Below are positions 25,787 through 34,763 of a stretch of DNA of 60,713 nt, piece after piece. This stretch comes from a virus, in IMG/VR virus record IMGVR_UViG_3300048905_000215, positions 1 to 60,713 of that record; one strand, written 5' to 3'. The notes beneath the pieces are model-generated. The model saw nothing but the letters and a program-made list of their open reading frames with translations. It ran no database searches and was not told the DNA's origin. Position 1 is the stretch's first letter. Every line of letters begins with the position of its first letter. A program made the position numbers and the translations under genes.

Positions 25787-26184
25787 TCCGTGCGGATCCC
25801 CTCCGCGTCAAGGGCGTCGATCACGTCCTCACGACTCGCATCCTCCGGAAGGGAGACCTGGGGGAAGTACGACGCATAGATCAGCCACTCCTCCAGCCCA
25901 GATCCCTTGCCGCCCTTCGGTGGCGGTTCAGGCAGGTTCTGCCCGCCGTCTCCACCGTCGGTCGATCCCTGGCCCGATCCGGCGCCATCGTCGGCAGGAT
26001 CGCTGCCTCCAGCGGTACCGGGGTCGTCGGAGTCGTCGGAGTCGTCGTCGCGGTCGCCTTCCCAGAGCTTCGGGTTGGTGATCCGCTTGGCTGCCCACTC
26101 CGGAACATCGCTGTCTGGACCGAACGAGTGGGTGACGCCGTCGTCGTCGCGGACTGCCGTCCAGCCCGTCAGACGCCCCGCCAT
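25783..26184 (-). CDS. Hypothetical head-region protein with acidic linker, 133 aa
   Basis: The N-terminus (W-T-A-V-R-D-D-D-G-V-T-H-S-F-G-P) is a short beta domain. A long Asp/Gly/Ser/Pro linker follows and the C-terminal ~35 residues are helical. The ATG at 26184 overlaps the capsid gene stop by one base. Similar small proteins after the capsid gene are common in actinophages and unassigned. Confidence 0.62.
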   Translation of the reverse strand: MAGRLTGWTAVRDDDGVTHSFGPDSDVPEWAAKRITNPKLWEGDRDDDSDDSDDPGTAGGSDPADDGAGSGQGSTDGGDGGQNLPEPPPKGGKGSGLEEWLIYASYFPQVSLPEDASREDVIDALDAEGIRTE

Positions 26185-27224
26185 CAGGCCACGTCCAGCA
26201 CGCTGACGAGACCGGCGTTGGTGAGCACCGGCATGCCGACCGCGTCCACGAAGGTGAACTCGCGGTACGGAGGTCCGACCTTCTCGACCACGCCGACGAT
26301 GCCTGCGGCGTTGCCGAAGGTCATCTCGGCCAGACCGGAGCCGACGATCTCCAGCGCGGTTGCCGTGAGTCCGTACACCATCGTGCCGGCGTCGGACGGA
26401 TTCTCCGGAAGGAGAACGACCTTGTCCGCTGGCAGCACGCGCTGATCGGCACCGTCGACGTTGAGCTGCGTGTCGTAGGTGACGACCGTCGGGAGATCCT
26501 CCGACTCGAGCAGGTCGTTCAGCTCGGCGACGGTGACGCTGGTACGGCCCTGAGTGGACCCGTACACCGCGTCGATGACCTCCTTGTTGCGACGCAAGAT
26601 GCTGCGTCGAGCGCGCGACATCAACATCTGGGCGGCACGTGCGTTGCCGTTTGCGATGCGGACCTCCTGCTGCGCCTCCAGATCGGTCAGCGGCCTGGCG
26701 GTCGCCTGGTTGGCGTCCGTCCACGCCGCGCCTGCCGGTGCCGCCTTCTGGTTGGCGGGGATGCCGTAATCGGCCTCACCGGAGAACCCACCCTCGTTGA
26801 TGGTGAGGATGCCGTCGTTGAGCACGTCGCCCCACGCCAACTCGACGCGGTTGTGCATGGTCCCCATGAGCCGATCCGCGTCGTTGTAGGCAGCGCGGGT
26901 CTGCGCGGCACGGTTGGTGCCACCCAGAAACGCGATCTGCTCTGCGATGCGCTCGTACTCACCCTTGTTCAGCGAGTCGCTGAACGGGATCAGCTCCACG
27001 AACTTGCCCGACCCGGCGTCACGCGCCGACACGTGGATCAGACCGTCGAACGACCGGTAGGCCGCGGTCCGGTTCGTCTGGACCATCTCGGCCCAGTCGA
27101 TCCGGTTGGTTTCCCGCGTGATCGAGCCGAACATCTGCTCGAGCAGGTTTCCGGCCGGAATCGGCACGGTGCGGACGAACGTAGTAAGGGCGTCGGGAGT
27201 GACTGGCCCGTCGAAAACGATCAT
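26184..27224 (-). CDS. Major capsid protein, 346 aa
   Basis: Length and sequence layout match the lambda gpE-type branch of HK97-fold capsids, including the N-terminal arm, the E-loop region near residues 60-110 and the long central helix. It is preceded by a decoration-like and a scaffold-like gene, as in lambda-type head operons. It forms the icosahedral shell. Confidence 0.82.
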   Translation of the reverse strand: MIVFDGPVTPDALTTFVRTVPIPAGNLLEQMFGSITRETNRIDWAEMVQTNRTAAYRSFDGLIHVSARDAGSGKFVELIPFSDSLNKGEYERIAEQIAFLGGTNRAAQTRAAYNDADRLMGTMHNRVELAWGDVLNDGILTINEGGFSGEADYGIPANQKAAPAGAAWTDANQATARPLTDLEAQQEVRIANGNARAAQMLMSRARRSILRRNKEVIDAVYGSTQGRTSVTVAELNDLLESEDLPTVVTYDTQLNVDGADQRVLPADKVVLLPENPSDAGTMVYGLTATALEIVGSGLAEMTFGNAAGIVGVVEKVGPPYREFTFVDAVGMPVLTNAGLVSVLDVA

Positions 27225-27237
27225 GGTTCAGTTCCTC

Positions 27238-27645
27238 TCAAACCCAGACAATCAGGGGCAGGTCGGCCTTGCCGGCGGCATCGACCGCACCGCCGTTGGG
27301 GAGCTTGGACTCCTTGACGACGCCGTGGACGAAGCGAGCGCCGCCCACCTTGGTACGGACGGTGCCGAACTCGTCGACGGCCTTGGCGAAGCTGAACAGC
27401 AGCCCCGCGCAGACCTCACGGCCATCGTTCGCCGTGTTGTCGTAAGGGCCGTACAGACCCGTGGCGGTCACCTTGCCAATACGCGTGCCCGACGGGATGA
27501 ACCCGTTCGGGTAGTGCGTGGCCTTGGTGAACAGCGAAATGTCCAGCGTCACACTCGGAGTCATGTCGACACCGTGCTGGCCAATGAGCCAATCGCGGTT
27601 GTCGACCTGGTACGAGTGGGACCGGACGGAGATGTCACCCGACAT
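27238..27645 (-). CDS. Head decoration protein, gpD-like, 135 aa
   Basis: A small beta-rich protein immediately upstream of the capsid gene. The order D then E, the size and the segment T-L-D-I-S-L-F resemble the lambda gpD/HDPD family that trimerises on the capsid surface and stabilises it against DNA pressure. Confidence 0.72.
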   Translation of the reverse strand: MSGDISVRSHSYQVDNRDWLIGQHGVDMTPSVTLDISLFTKATHYPNGFIPSGTRIGKVTATGLYGPYDNTANDGREVCAGLLFSFAKAVDEFGTVRTKVGGARFVHGVVKESKLPNGGAVDAAGKADLPLIVWV

Positions 27646-27654
27646 CGTTCCTCC

Positions 27655-28437
27655 TTAGTCCTTGATGTAGCCGCGGCGACGTGCCTCGGCCAGTCCTTCG
27701 TCGCTCTCCTTCTTCTGAGAGGGAGGTCGACCGTTTCCTTGGCCCCACTGTCTGGGTTGATTGCCACCTGCTCCGGTGCCGCCGCCGAATGCGGTCTGCA
27801 GGCCTTCGAGGTGATCGATGAGTCCCTGGCGGTCGAACTTGCCGTCCTTCACGAACTTCATCGGGTCTATGCCAGCCATGACCCGCTGGCGGGCCTCGTC
27901 GTCCGGAATGAACCGGGTCGCGATCTCCTCGGCCAGCTCCGGTGCCCACACGCTGATGGCTTCCTGCGTGCCTTGGGTGCGCGCCTCCGTACGAGCGTCC
28001 TCGAGAGCCCGCTCGTCCGGTGGCAATCCGTCGCGACGCCGTTGGTCGGCTTCTTCCTTCAGGCGGATGGCCTCCTCCGGACTGATGCCGTTGTAGGCCT
28101 TGAGGCGGTCGTTCTTCTGCCGGTCGTAGTGCCGCCAGTACGCCGCTTGCTGCTCCGGAGTCATGTCCTTCACAGCGGTGTGTGCAGGAAAACCCCTGTC
28201 GCCGTCGGCGTTACCGCCGCCTTGGCCACCATCGCCACTGCCTTGGCCACCGTCGCCGCCGTCACCGGCACCGCCGTCACCACCACCTGCGCCGTCGCCG
28301 GAACCGTCACCAGCGCCGCCGTCGCCACCCTCACCGTTGCCGCCCATGACGGGCCAGATCGGCTTGCCGCGCTTGGTGAAACCGAGCGCCTGCATGCCGG
28401 GGATGATCGGGTGGAACGGAAGGTTGAGATCGTTCAC
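27655..28437 (-). CDS. Capsid scaffolding protein, 260 aa (GTG start)
   Basis: The GTG at 28437 is chosen because GGGGAG lies five bases upstream; a GTG or ATG at 28482 would add 15 codons. A Gly/Asp low-complexity stretch of about 50 residues is followed by a long charged helical region and a basic C-terminus, the classic scaffold build. It should be lost before DNA packaging. Confidence 0.78.
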   Translation of the reverse strand: MNDLNLPFHPIIPGMQALGFTKRGKPIWPVMGGNGEGGDGGAGDGSGDGAGGGDGGAGDGGDGGQGSGDGGQGGGNADGDRGFPAHTAVKDMTPEQQAAYWRHYDRQKNDRLKAYNGISPEEAIRLKEEADQRRRDGLPPDERALEDARTEARTQGTQEAISVWAPELAEEIATRFIPDDEARQRVMAGIDPMKFVKDGKFDRQGLIDHLEGLQTAFGGGTGAGGNQPRQWGQGNGRPPSQKKESDEGLAEARRRGYIKD

Positions 28438-28497
28438 TGCTACTCCCCTGTCGGGATTGGGAACCCATGACGGGTCAACCACCTGATCGGTGGAAGT

Positions 28498-29550
28498 TCA
28501 GGCGCGGGCGCGTCGGCGCTTCGCGCTGGTGCGCTTCGCGCGGCGCACGTATTCGCGTTGGTAGTCCTTGCGCGGCTTGCGTTCCCGCTGTGGCACCAGG
28601 ACTGGGCCCAGTTCGCCGTGCTCGTCCAGTTGGTACCGAACACGCTTCAGTCCCGGGCCGGCGGTGCCGCCGGCGAGGTCGTACAGCGCGCCGAGGTCCG
28701 CAGCGTTCACGTCGTCGGCCGGATCGTGGTCCTCGGTGATCGCGGCCACGGTGCATTTGCACCGCGCGTGGATCGGTAGCAAGTCACCGACCTTGTACCG
28801 CTGGTCGGCCGCTGCGATGCAGAGACCGCAGACACCTGTTTCCGACAACTCGGGATGTATCACCCTGCGGTACCCGATGATCCGCGGACCGGGCGCGTCC
28901 AGATCGACGACCCGCTGAAGCACTTCGGCTTCGGCGAAACGCTGCGCGAGCATCACGTTGTCCTCGACCAGTTGGTCGATCCGATCGCGGGCCTGGGCGT
29001 CGGCTACCTCCCGGGTCGCGCCGGCCGCCTCGACGGCGCGCAGCGTGCGGGCGGGCCGGTTGAACATGCCTTGAGTGGTCATGTTCTCGGCGCGGATCCT
29101 CGTGTCGGCGCGAGTGTCGTAGCTGACCCGGACGCTATCCGGACGCTGCAGCACCAACGCCCCGTCGACCACGTCGGCGCCGGGAGCTCGCACGTCGACC
29201 GGGTTGGACGTCACCCCCGGCGCGGCGATGCCCATCGTCTGTAGGATCGCCGACTGCGCGGCGGCGGCCGTCCTGGCGGTAGTGGTCTGCGCGGTCACCA
29301 TGTGCACTGCCGCCGAAACGGTGAAGTCCTCCACCGCGTTCCCGTCGTACGGGTCCGTGTCGGCCCACAATGCCCAGATCAGGGTCTTGGCGTACGCGGC
29401 GGCGACCTCGCGGGCGTTGATCACCGCAGTGGACAGGTCGAGCACCGTCGCGGCGACGGCGTCACGCGCTGCCACAGCCGTCTGAGCCGCCGCCACCGCC
29501 GCCAGCGCCTCCTCGAATGTGAAGGTGTCAGGCGACTGCGGCTGGGTCAT
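28498..29550 (-). CDS. MuF-like minor capsid protein, 350 aa
   Basis: It follows the portal, as MuF proteins do. The C-terminal part carries the typical metal motif: C-G-L-C-I-A-A-A-D, then H-A-R-C-K-C about 20 residues later. The end is very basic (Arg/Lys-rich), consistent with DNA or capsid contact. The first ~150 residues are Ala-rich and helical. It overlaps the portal by 23 bases. Confidence 0.8.
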   Translation of the reverse strand: MTQPQSPDTFTFEEALAAVAAAQTAVAARDAVAATVLDLSTAVINAREVAAAYAKTLIWALWADTDPYDGNAVEDFTVSAAVHMVTAQTTTARTAAAAQSAILQTMGIAAPGVTSNPVDVRAPGADVVDGALVLQRPDSVRVSYDTRADTRIRAENMTTQGMFNRPARTLRAVEAAGATREVADAQARDRIDQLVEDNVMLAQRFAEAEVLQRVVDLDAPGPRIIGYRRVIHPELSETGVCGLCIAAADQRYKVGDLLPIHARCKCTVAAITEDHDPADDVNAADLGALYDLAGGTAGPGLKRVRYQLDEHGELGPVLVPQRERKPRKDYQREYVRRAKRTSAKRRRARA

Positions 29551-31090
29551 TCACCGGCTCCGGACGCGCGCGCGGCGGCTGCTGAGGCTGCCCCGGTGTC
29601 GGCGCTTGGTTCTGCTGGTTCTGCTGCTGGCGGGCGGCGAGTGCAGAGGCGCGTGCATCGGCCATCAGCCGCTCCGCTTCCAACTCGGCCTCGTTCTCAG
29701 CGATGTCCTCGGGTGGCATCTCCCAGATGTCCCGCTGGATACGACGATTCGACAGAACACCCTTCGCCTGGGTGGTCGCCGATCCCTTCTCGGCGAGCGA
29801 CTTGAATTCGATTGGACCCCACCGCAGCTTGATGTCGCCGCCGCGGGCCTTTTCCCCGGCCATCGCGAACGCGATACGCCACAGCAGCTTCAGCGACACA
29901 GTGTCCCGCGAGCGGCGGTCGCGCACCTTGGAAGTCAGCGCCTCACGGAGTATCTCCGCGCCGGCCGCCGAGCCTTGCGCGTCATCCGGCTGGATCAGGT
30001 ACAGCGGGGTATGCGTGTTGGTCGCGAACTCCTTGCTGGCGTCGCGCTTCGCGCCGAGAATCCCCTGCACGTCGCCGGGGGCACCCTGCCAGACCTTCCA
30101 GTCCTTGGGGAGTTTCCAGACTTCACCCGGGCCAGCCTTGAGCACGTCCTTGAAATCTTCAATCCGGTCAGCGAGTTCACTGATCTGATCAACCGCATCC
30201 AGAGACGGGGGCGGCTGAAAGAGGTCTCGGTGCTCCGTCCTCTCGTCGTCGTACTCGTCCTCTTCGGGCTCGTCGCCCATCACCGCGGTCGGGCGCATCG
30301 CCTGGAACCGCATAAGGATCATCGATTGCAGCGTGATGTCGATCAGTCGGTCGAGCACGTCGATGTGACCCTCGTACTCGCCCATGCCCAGCGGATTGGA
30401 GAACCGAACCACCGGAATGCCGCCGAGATCCGTTATCCCAGTGATGAACTCAGTCGGCTCGTCGGGCACGTCATCCCACTTGCCGTCGTCGTCTTTTCCG
30501 ATCGTCCACTTCTTGCCGGGGAGGAACATGTGCGCGATGTCGCGGCCGAGTTCCTCATCGAACTCCTTGATCAGCACGGCCTTCATGCGGACCGGGATCA
30601 GCGGATCATCGATCCCGACGCAGCGGCGCGGGTCGATGGCGTGGATCGAGGGCTTCTCACCGGATCCCTCCGGCGGCGCGACGACCAGACCGAACGACTC
30701 ACCCATCGCCGACTTGAACACCTCGATGTCCTTGAACTGCGCGGCGAAGCCGGAGTTCTCCATGATCTCGTTCGCGATGTCGTCGCCGTTGGCGTCGTTG
30801 TCGAGTTTCGTTGAGATGCCGAGCAATTCCATGCGTGCGACAACTGCCGAGACGCACATCTCGGACGGGTTGCAGCGGGCCTTGCGCATGATGTCGCGGA
30901 ACACGTCCTGGTACTCCGCGGAGACCTGCGGCAGCGGCGGATCACCGCAGTAGTAGCTCCACAGAGTGTCGAGCCACTCCTCGCGCGGCGCCGGGTCGCG
31001 TGGCCGTTCCTTCTTGTCCCGCCACTTCGGCTTGGTGCTTTCGCGGAACTTCTGCTCCAGCTTGTCGAACCACTCCTGTGGAGTCAGCAC
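29528..31090 (-). CDS. Portal protein, SPP1 gp6-like, 520 aa
   Basis: The portal ring forms the DNA entry and exit channel. Length, location after terminase, and family-like segments (C-V-G-I-D-D-P and the central T-H-T-P-L-Y-L) support the SPP1-type portal family. The last ~50 residues are Gln/Pro-rich and likely disordered. Confidence 0.87.
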   Translation of the reverse strand: MLTPQEWFDKLEQKFRESTKPKWRDKKERPRDPAPREEWLDTLWSYYCGDPPLPQVSAEYQDVFRDIMRKARCNPSEMCVSAVVARMELLGISTKLDNDANGDDIANEIMENSGFAAQFKDIEVFKSAMGESFGLVVAPPEGSGEKPSIHAIDPRRCVGIDDPLIPVRMKAVLIKEFDEELGRDIAHMFLPGKKWTIGKDDDGKWDDVPDEPTEFITGITDLGGIPVVRFSNPLGMGEYEGHIDVLDRLIDITLQSMILMRFQAMRPTAVMGDEPEEDEYDDERTEHRDLFQPPPSLDAVDQISELADRIEDFKDVLKAGPGEVWKLPKDWKVWQGAPGDVQGILGAKRDASKEFATNTHTPLYLIQPDDAQGSAAGAEILREALTSKVRDRRSRDTVSLKLLWRIAFAMAGEKARGGDIKLRWGPIEFKSLAEKGSATTQAKGVLSNRRIQRDIWEMPPEDIAENEAELEAERLMADARASALAARQQQNQQNQAPTPGQPQQPPRARPEPVNDPAAVA

Positions 31091-31097
31091 CGCGAAA

Positions 31098-32762
31098 TCA
31101 CCTCACTCTCACCACTCTTCCCCGCTTCTTCGGCAGGTACTTCAGGCATTCCATGCGGGCCTGCCACGACAGCACCGCCGCCATAGCCAAGTCGAACTTC
31201 CGATCCCTGTGCAGCTTCGTCAGCAGCCACAGCGGCTTACCGGTTTCGATGTCCACCCGGTTGAGCAGCTTCTTGCCAGCGTTGCCGACGTGCCGCACCA
31301 GATCGCCGTGCTTGGCCGGTACGCCCTTGGTGAAGTCGTGGTCGGCGATGCGGACCTTGCCGCCGTTGATCGCCGTCTCGTAGGCCAGCAGAGCCTTGAT
31401 CATCCGGTCTTGCTTATTGGTCCAAAACTCTTGAATGACAGCCTGTTTGGTCAGCGCGCTGTCACCGGCAGCCGCTGACCAGTTGCCGACCGTCGTCTCC
31501 CAGTACGCCGGATCCGCGTAGAACAGCATCACCCGGTAGTTGCGCCGGATCCAGTTCCACTGAGCGTTGACCGCCTTCTCGTCGACCTCCCAGTTGTCGA
31601 CGTTCAGCGGCTTCTCCCACAGCCCGATCGGCTGCTGCACGCCCGTGCGCACGTCAGTGAGCACGATGCCCGTCGAGTCCCGGAACCGAGCACCATCCAT
31701 GCCCACCGTCACAAACGATCGGCGCGGGATGATCAACTCCGGATAGCAGAGATCCTTGAACTGACCGAGGTTGAACGCCTGAGCACCCTGCTGAGTCCAC
31801 CGGTTGCACCACACTCGCTCGAGGTACGCGGTGTCCGCACCGGGGATGTCCCACTGCGACGCCAAATCCTCAAGGTCGGTGCGCGCCGCCAACTCTGGAC
31901 CTGACGCCTCCCGGATCGCCTCAACCCGCTGCTCGAAATCCTCCATATCCCAGTCGTCCGAGGCCTGGCGGTGGAAATACCACATACGGGGACGCTTGAT
32001 CTCGTTGCGGGACATCGCCTCGGCCTCGAAGTGATCGGTCTCCGCAACGGAATTCTGACCCGGTTGGCCAGCAGTCGTCGTCGACATCGACCACGGATCC
32101 TGCGCTACGCGCTTGCCGAGGTTGGCCTCCATCGTCGTGACCGCGTTGCGTTCCGACTCCAGATACAGGCGGTGCGTCTCATCGAAGCACTGGAACGTCG
32201 TGCGGCCACCGTCGTTGGAGTCCGGAGCGTTCGCCAGCGGGACAGCCTTACCGTCGGCCTTCCCGCGAGAGTCAAGCCGGATGATCCGGTCCAGCGACAC
32301 GTCGAACAGGTCAGCATCGACGCATTCCTCACAGATCAGCTTCAGCGCGCCGTACGCGAGTTCCTCGACCTGCAGCTTGGCGTTGGCCAGCATCGGGATG
32401 TACGGATCGACCACCGGCCGGCCCTGCTTCAACCGGCCCCACCGGTCGAACCCGTCGAACCGCACCGGAGCCTCCGGATGCAACTCCGCGAACGCGATCA
32501 ACGCCGCCAGCTCCGTCTTCGCCGCACCCTTGCGCACCGACATCGCGACGCGCTTCCACCGCCGTTTACCCGCACGCGGATGACCCTTCGGCCACACCTC
32601 ATACGCCCGGTGGATGATGAAGCGCCGATCAGCGTCGAGTTTGAGCTTCTGCCCCTTCAGATCGCCAGGGCCGAAACAGGCACGCTCCTCGAGGAAGTCG
32701 CACACCTGATCGCCCAGAGTGGGAAAAAGCTCGTCCTCGATCGCCGGGACGATGAGATCCAT
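31098..32762 (-). CDS. terL: Terminase large subunit, 554 aa
   Basis: The ATPase half has a Walker A-like S-V-R-K-G-A-A-K-T-E with Lys 82 and a Walker B-like F-D-E-T with Asp 194 and Glu 195. The RNase H-like nuclease half shows acidic residues in V-G-M-D-G (Asp 356), F-Y-A-D-P (Asp 417) and F-D-L-A-M (Asp 524). It powers DNA into the prohead and cuts the concatemer. It lies nine bases downstream of the small subunit. Confidence 0.92.
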   Translation of the reverse strand: MDLIVPAIEDELFPTLGDQVCDFLEERACFGPGDLKGQKLKLDADRRFIIHRAYEVWPKGHPRAGKRRWKRVAMSVRKGAAKTELAALIAFAELHPEAPVRFDGFDRWGRLKQGRPVVDPYIPMLANAKLQVEELAYGALKLICEECVDADLFDVSLDRIIRLDSRGKADGKAVPLANAPDSNDGGRTTFQCFDETHRLYLESERNAVTTMEANLGKRVAQDPWSMSTTTAGQPGQNSVAETDHFEAEAMSRNEIKRPRMWYFHRQASDDWDMEDFEQRVEAIREASGPELAARTDLEDLASQWDIPGADTAYLERVWCNRWTQQGAQAFNLGQFKDLCYPELIIPRRSFVTVGMDGARFRDSTGIVLTDVRTGVQQPIGLWEKPLNVDNWEVDEKAVNAQWNWIRRNYRVMLFYADPAYWETTVGNWSAAAGDSALTKQAVIQEFWTNKQDRMIKALLAYETAINGGKVRIADHDFTKGVPAKHGDLVRHVGNAGKKLLNRVDIETGKPLWLLTKLHRDRKFDLAMAAVLSWQARMECLKYLPKKRGRVVRVR

Positions 32763-32771
32763 CGAACGCGG

Positions 32772-33266
32772 CTACGAAGCCTTCCCGCCCTTGACGACCT
32801 GGAACGCCGCCCGCGGATCCGCAGCCTTCTTCGCCGCCCGCTTCCGCGGAGCCGCCTTCTTCGCCGCGCCGGCGGGTTGCTCGTCGTCCTCGCCGGGAAG
32901 CTCCCATTGCAACGAGCGCCGCGACATAGGCGTCAGCCCGAACTGCGCCTCCAGCAACCGCAGCTCAGCCGACAACGCCTTCATGTCCTTCGTATCGACG
33001 TAGTTGCCGTCCTTGTCCGGGGACCACAGTCGCTGCATGAGCAGAGCACCCCGATACAGCCCATCGAGATCCGCGTCAGCCCACTCGCCACGCATCGGCG
33101 ACGACCACACCCGCTGCCACCAGTCCTTGACCCGCGAGTGCCACTCAGTGTCCTCGGGCAGTGGCGGAACAGCGGGCTTCGGTTGGGCTCTCAGCTTCGC
33201 CTTCGTCGACGTCGTATTGCGACGAGCGCGGACAGACGGATGCTTCGCGTTCGGACCTGGCGGCAT
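32772..33266 (-). CDS. terS: Terminase small subunit, 164 aa
   Basis: A basic N-terminus precedes a helical core containing W-W-Q-R-V-W and D-L-D-G-L, similar to P27-type small terminases of actinophages. The C-terminal ~40 residues are Lys/Arg/Ala-rich. It recognises the packaging site and loads the large subunit encoded next. Confidence 0.82.
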   Translation of the reverse strand: MPPGPNAKHPSVRARRNTTSTKAKLRAQPKPAVPPLPEDTEWHSRVKDWWQRVWSSPMRGEWADADLDGLYRGALLMQRLWSPDKDGNYVDTKDMKALSAELRLLEAQFGLTPMSRRSLQWELPGEDDEQPAGAAKKAAPRKRAAKKAADPRAAFQVVKGGKAS

Positions 33267-33380
33267 GGCGGGCTCCTATGTCAGGAAAGGTTTTCCCCTG
33301 GCGGGAAAGTCAGTCGAGCCACCTAGCGGCGATCACCCGCTCAGACGGTCCAGCGCGGTCGGCAGCATCCCGCACCTCAG

Positions 33381-33797
33381 CTAGTGGGCTACAACCAATC
33401 CCAGCTCGGTCAGTAGCGATGTCGCGATGCCGTGGACCGAGTAGGCGAGCGCTTCTTCGTTGTCGATGGTTCGCTCACCGTCGCTCCACGCGTCTAGGTG
33501 CAGACGATTCACGTCGCGGGTCTTCTGCACGTAGACCAGCGCTGCATGCACGGCTTCGTGCACGACCGCCGCGACCGTGAGGAACTCGCGCGAGAAGCGC
33601 GCGATGCCGAGATAAGTGGCGTGGGTGGTCCCCGCGGCCTGGAAACACGCGCCGCACTCGCTTATCGCGACCGGATCCGACGACGGCCTGTGCCGCATCG
33701 ACGCACGACGCATCTCCTCGGTGGTGTCGTAAACCACGACGTTCATCCAGCAGCGCGGCGCGGAGTGCACCGTCAGCACGAACCGCCGGGTGGTCAC
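33381..33797 (-). CDS. Metalloprotease-like protein with HExxH, 138 aa
   Basis: V-V-H-E-A-V-H at residues 78-84 is a zinc-protease HExxH motif, with a later N-E-E-A-L-A-Y (Glu 114/115) that could supply the third ligand. A C-G-A-C pair lies near residue 48. There is no signal peptide, so it would act in the cytoplasm or on the virion. It is coupled to the 97-aa gene upstream (ATGA). Its role so close to terminase is unknown. Confidence 0.65.
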   Translation of the reverse strand: MTTRRFVLTVHSAPRCWMNVVVYDTTEEMRRASMRHRPSSDPVAISECGACFQAAGTTHATYLGIARFSREFLTVAAVVHEAVHAALVYVQKTRDVNRLHLDAWSDGERTIDNEEALAYSVHGIATSLLTELGLVVAH

Positions 33798-34087
33798 TGA
33801 TCAGGGTCGGGCGCGGACAGATCCTCGGCCTCGGCGTCACGTTCGGCGGCGCGGGCTGCACGGCGCTCCTCGAGGAACTGGGCGACGAGCACGGCGGACG
33901 CGCGAGTGTCACCGCCGTTGTACGGCTTCGTGAGCCGACGCTGGTTCTCGAGCCAGTCGGTGTATGCGAGCAGCAGCGTCGCGGCCGGCGGCGCCATCGC
34001 CTCGATCGCACGTTGCAGGACTTCGGTGAAGTCGGCGATGTTCGCGACTACGTCGACCACAACCTCGCCCACGGGTGCAGATGCCAT
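33794..34087 (-). CDS. Hypothetical helical protein, 97 aa
   Basis: It is almost entirely helical, ending in an acidic tail. The ATG at 34087 follows GAGGAGTCCGAC, with GAGGAG as ribosome site. This is the first gene leftward of the presumed packaging region, so it may start the late operon. Unknown function. Confidence 0.6.
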   Translation of the reverse strand: MASAPVGEVVVDVVANIADFTEVLQRAIEAMAPPAATLLLAYTDWLENQRRLTKPYNGGDTRASAVLVAQFLEERRAARAAERDAEAEDLSAPDPDQ

Positions 34088-34388
34088 GTCGGACTCCTCA
34101 TCTCGACGGGATCTGAAATCCCCCGAACCCGTACGGAGCTTTTTTCACAGGGTGTTGCGGCAGGGCAGCCATACCCCCGGGGGGCTCCCCACCCCTCCCC
34201 TTTGACTAAACCTGCAGGTCAGAGCGTTGGAGGGTGAACGAGGTCCGGCGCGGTGCTTTTCAAGGCACCGCGCCGGATGTCACCACCTCACCAACCACCA
34301 CAGAAGGAGGGCACCGATGACGAGCACGAACGCTACCGGAGACGAAGGGTCAGTCCCGTCAGCGAGAGTCGTTGGTGTGTCCGCTGAG
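34088..34388. other. Non-coding region, candidate cos/packaging site
   Basis: No supported gene fills these 301 bases. They hold a C/G-rich block at 34171-34199 (CCCCCGGGGGG core), an A-tract on the minus strand near 34140 and the long hairpin listed separately. The place, between an HNH gene and the terminase operon, is where cos lies in many HNH-encoding siphoviruses. The exact cut cannot be read from sequence. Confidence 0.4.
34244..34277. repeat. 13-bp perfect inverted repeat (hairpin)
   Basis: TCCGGCGCGGTGC at 34244-34256 and GCACCGCGCCGGA at 34265-34277 are exact complements around an 8-base loop. No T-tract follows on either side. It could terminate transcription coming from the HNH gene or be part of the packaging site. 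Confidence 0.75.
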
Positions 34389-34748
34389 TCAGCGTCTGCG
34401 CTGGCGGTCTGCGGTGCGGGCCTTGTGCTCGTTGCAGGCGTCGCATGCGGCGCGTAGGTTGCGCCGCACTGTGGCCAAGTCGGGTCGCCGTGCTGCTGGT
34501 GTTGTCTTGTCGACGGTGGTTGCTTCGCCTGTGCATATGCCGGGATACATGATCTGGCACTGGTATTCGTCGCGTTCGAGGATGTCGGCTCGGAGCTGTT
34601 GCCATTCCCATGTGGTGGTGGCTTGGCTTGATGCGGTGCGTGGGCCGTGCCATGCGACGGTGTGGTCGGGGCAGTGTTTCTGTCCGCCTTGGATGAGGTT
34701 GGGGCATTCGTAGTTGTCGCCTGGGCAGCGGCGGGGTGCGCGGGGCAT
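34389..34748 (-). CDS. HNH endonuclease, 119 aa
   Basis: The core has a C-Q-I-M-Y-P-G-I-C half and a C-D-A-C half that form the zinc-bound beta-beta-alpha-metal fold. Phage HNH proteins next to terminase help cos cleavage in packaging. The usual V-D-H-I-x-P is V-D-K-T-T-P here, so the first catalytic His is replaced by Lys; the central Asn appears kept (R-N-L). It may be catalytically altered. The N-terminus has a further Cys/His cluster. Confidence 0.75.
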   Translation of the reverse strand: MPRAPRRCPGDNYECPNLIQGGQKHCPDHTVAWHGPRTASSQATTTWEWQQLRADILERDEYQCQIMYPGICTGEATTVDKTTPAARRPDLATVRRNLRAACDACNEHKARTADRQRRR

Positions 34749-34763
34749 CCATCCCCCAATTCT

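Noticed and set aside
27655-28437. Collagen-like protein
   Set aside because: The Gly/Asp-rich run lacks strict G-x-y triplets and the gene lies in the scaffold position with a helical C-terminal half.
34280-34388. Hydrophobic tail encoded after the HNH stop on the minus strand
   Set aside because: No start codon is available in that frame within the open stretch that would avoid the HNH coding sequence, so it is not listed as a gene.
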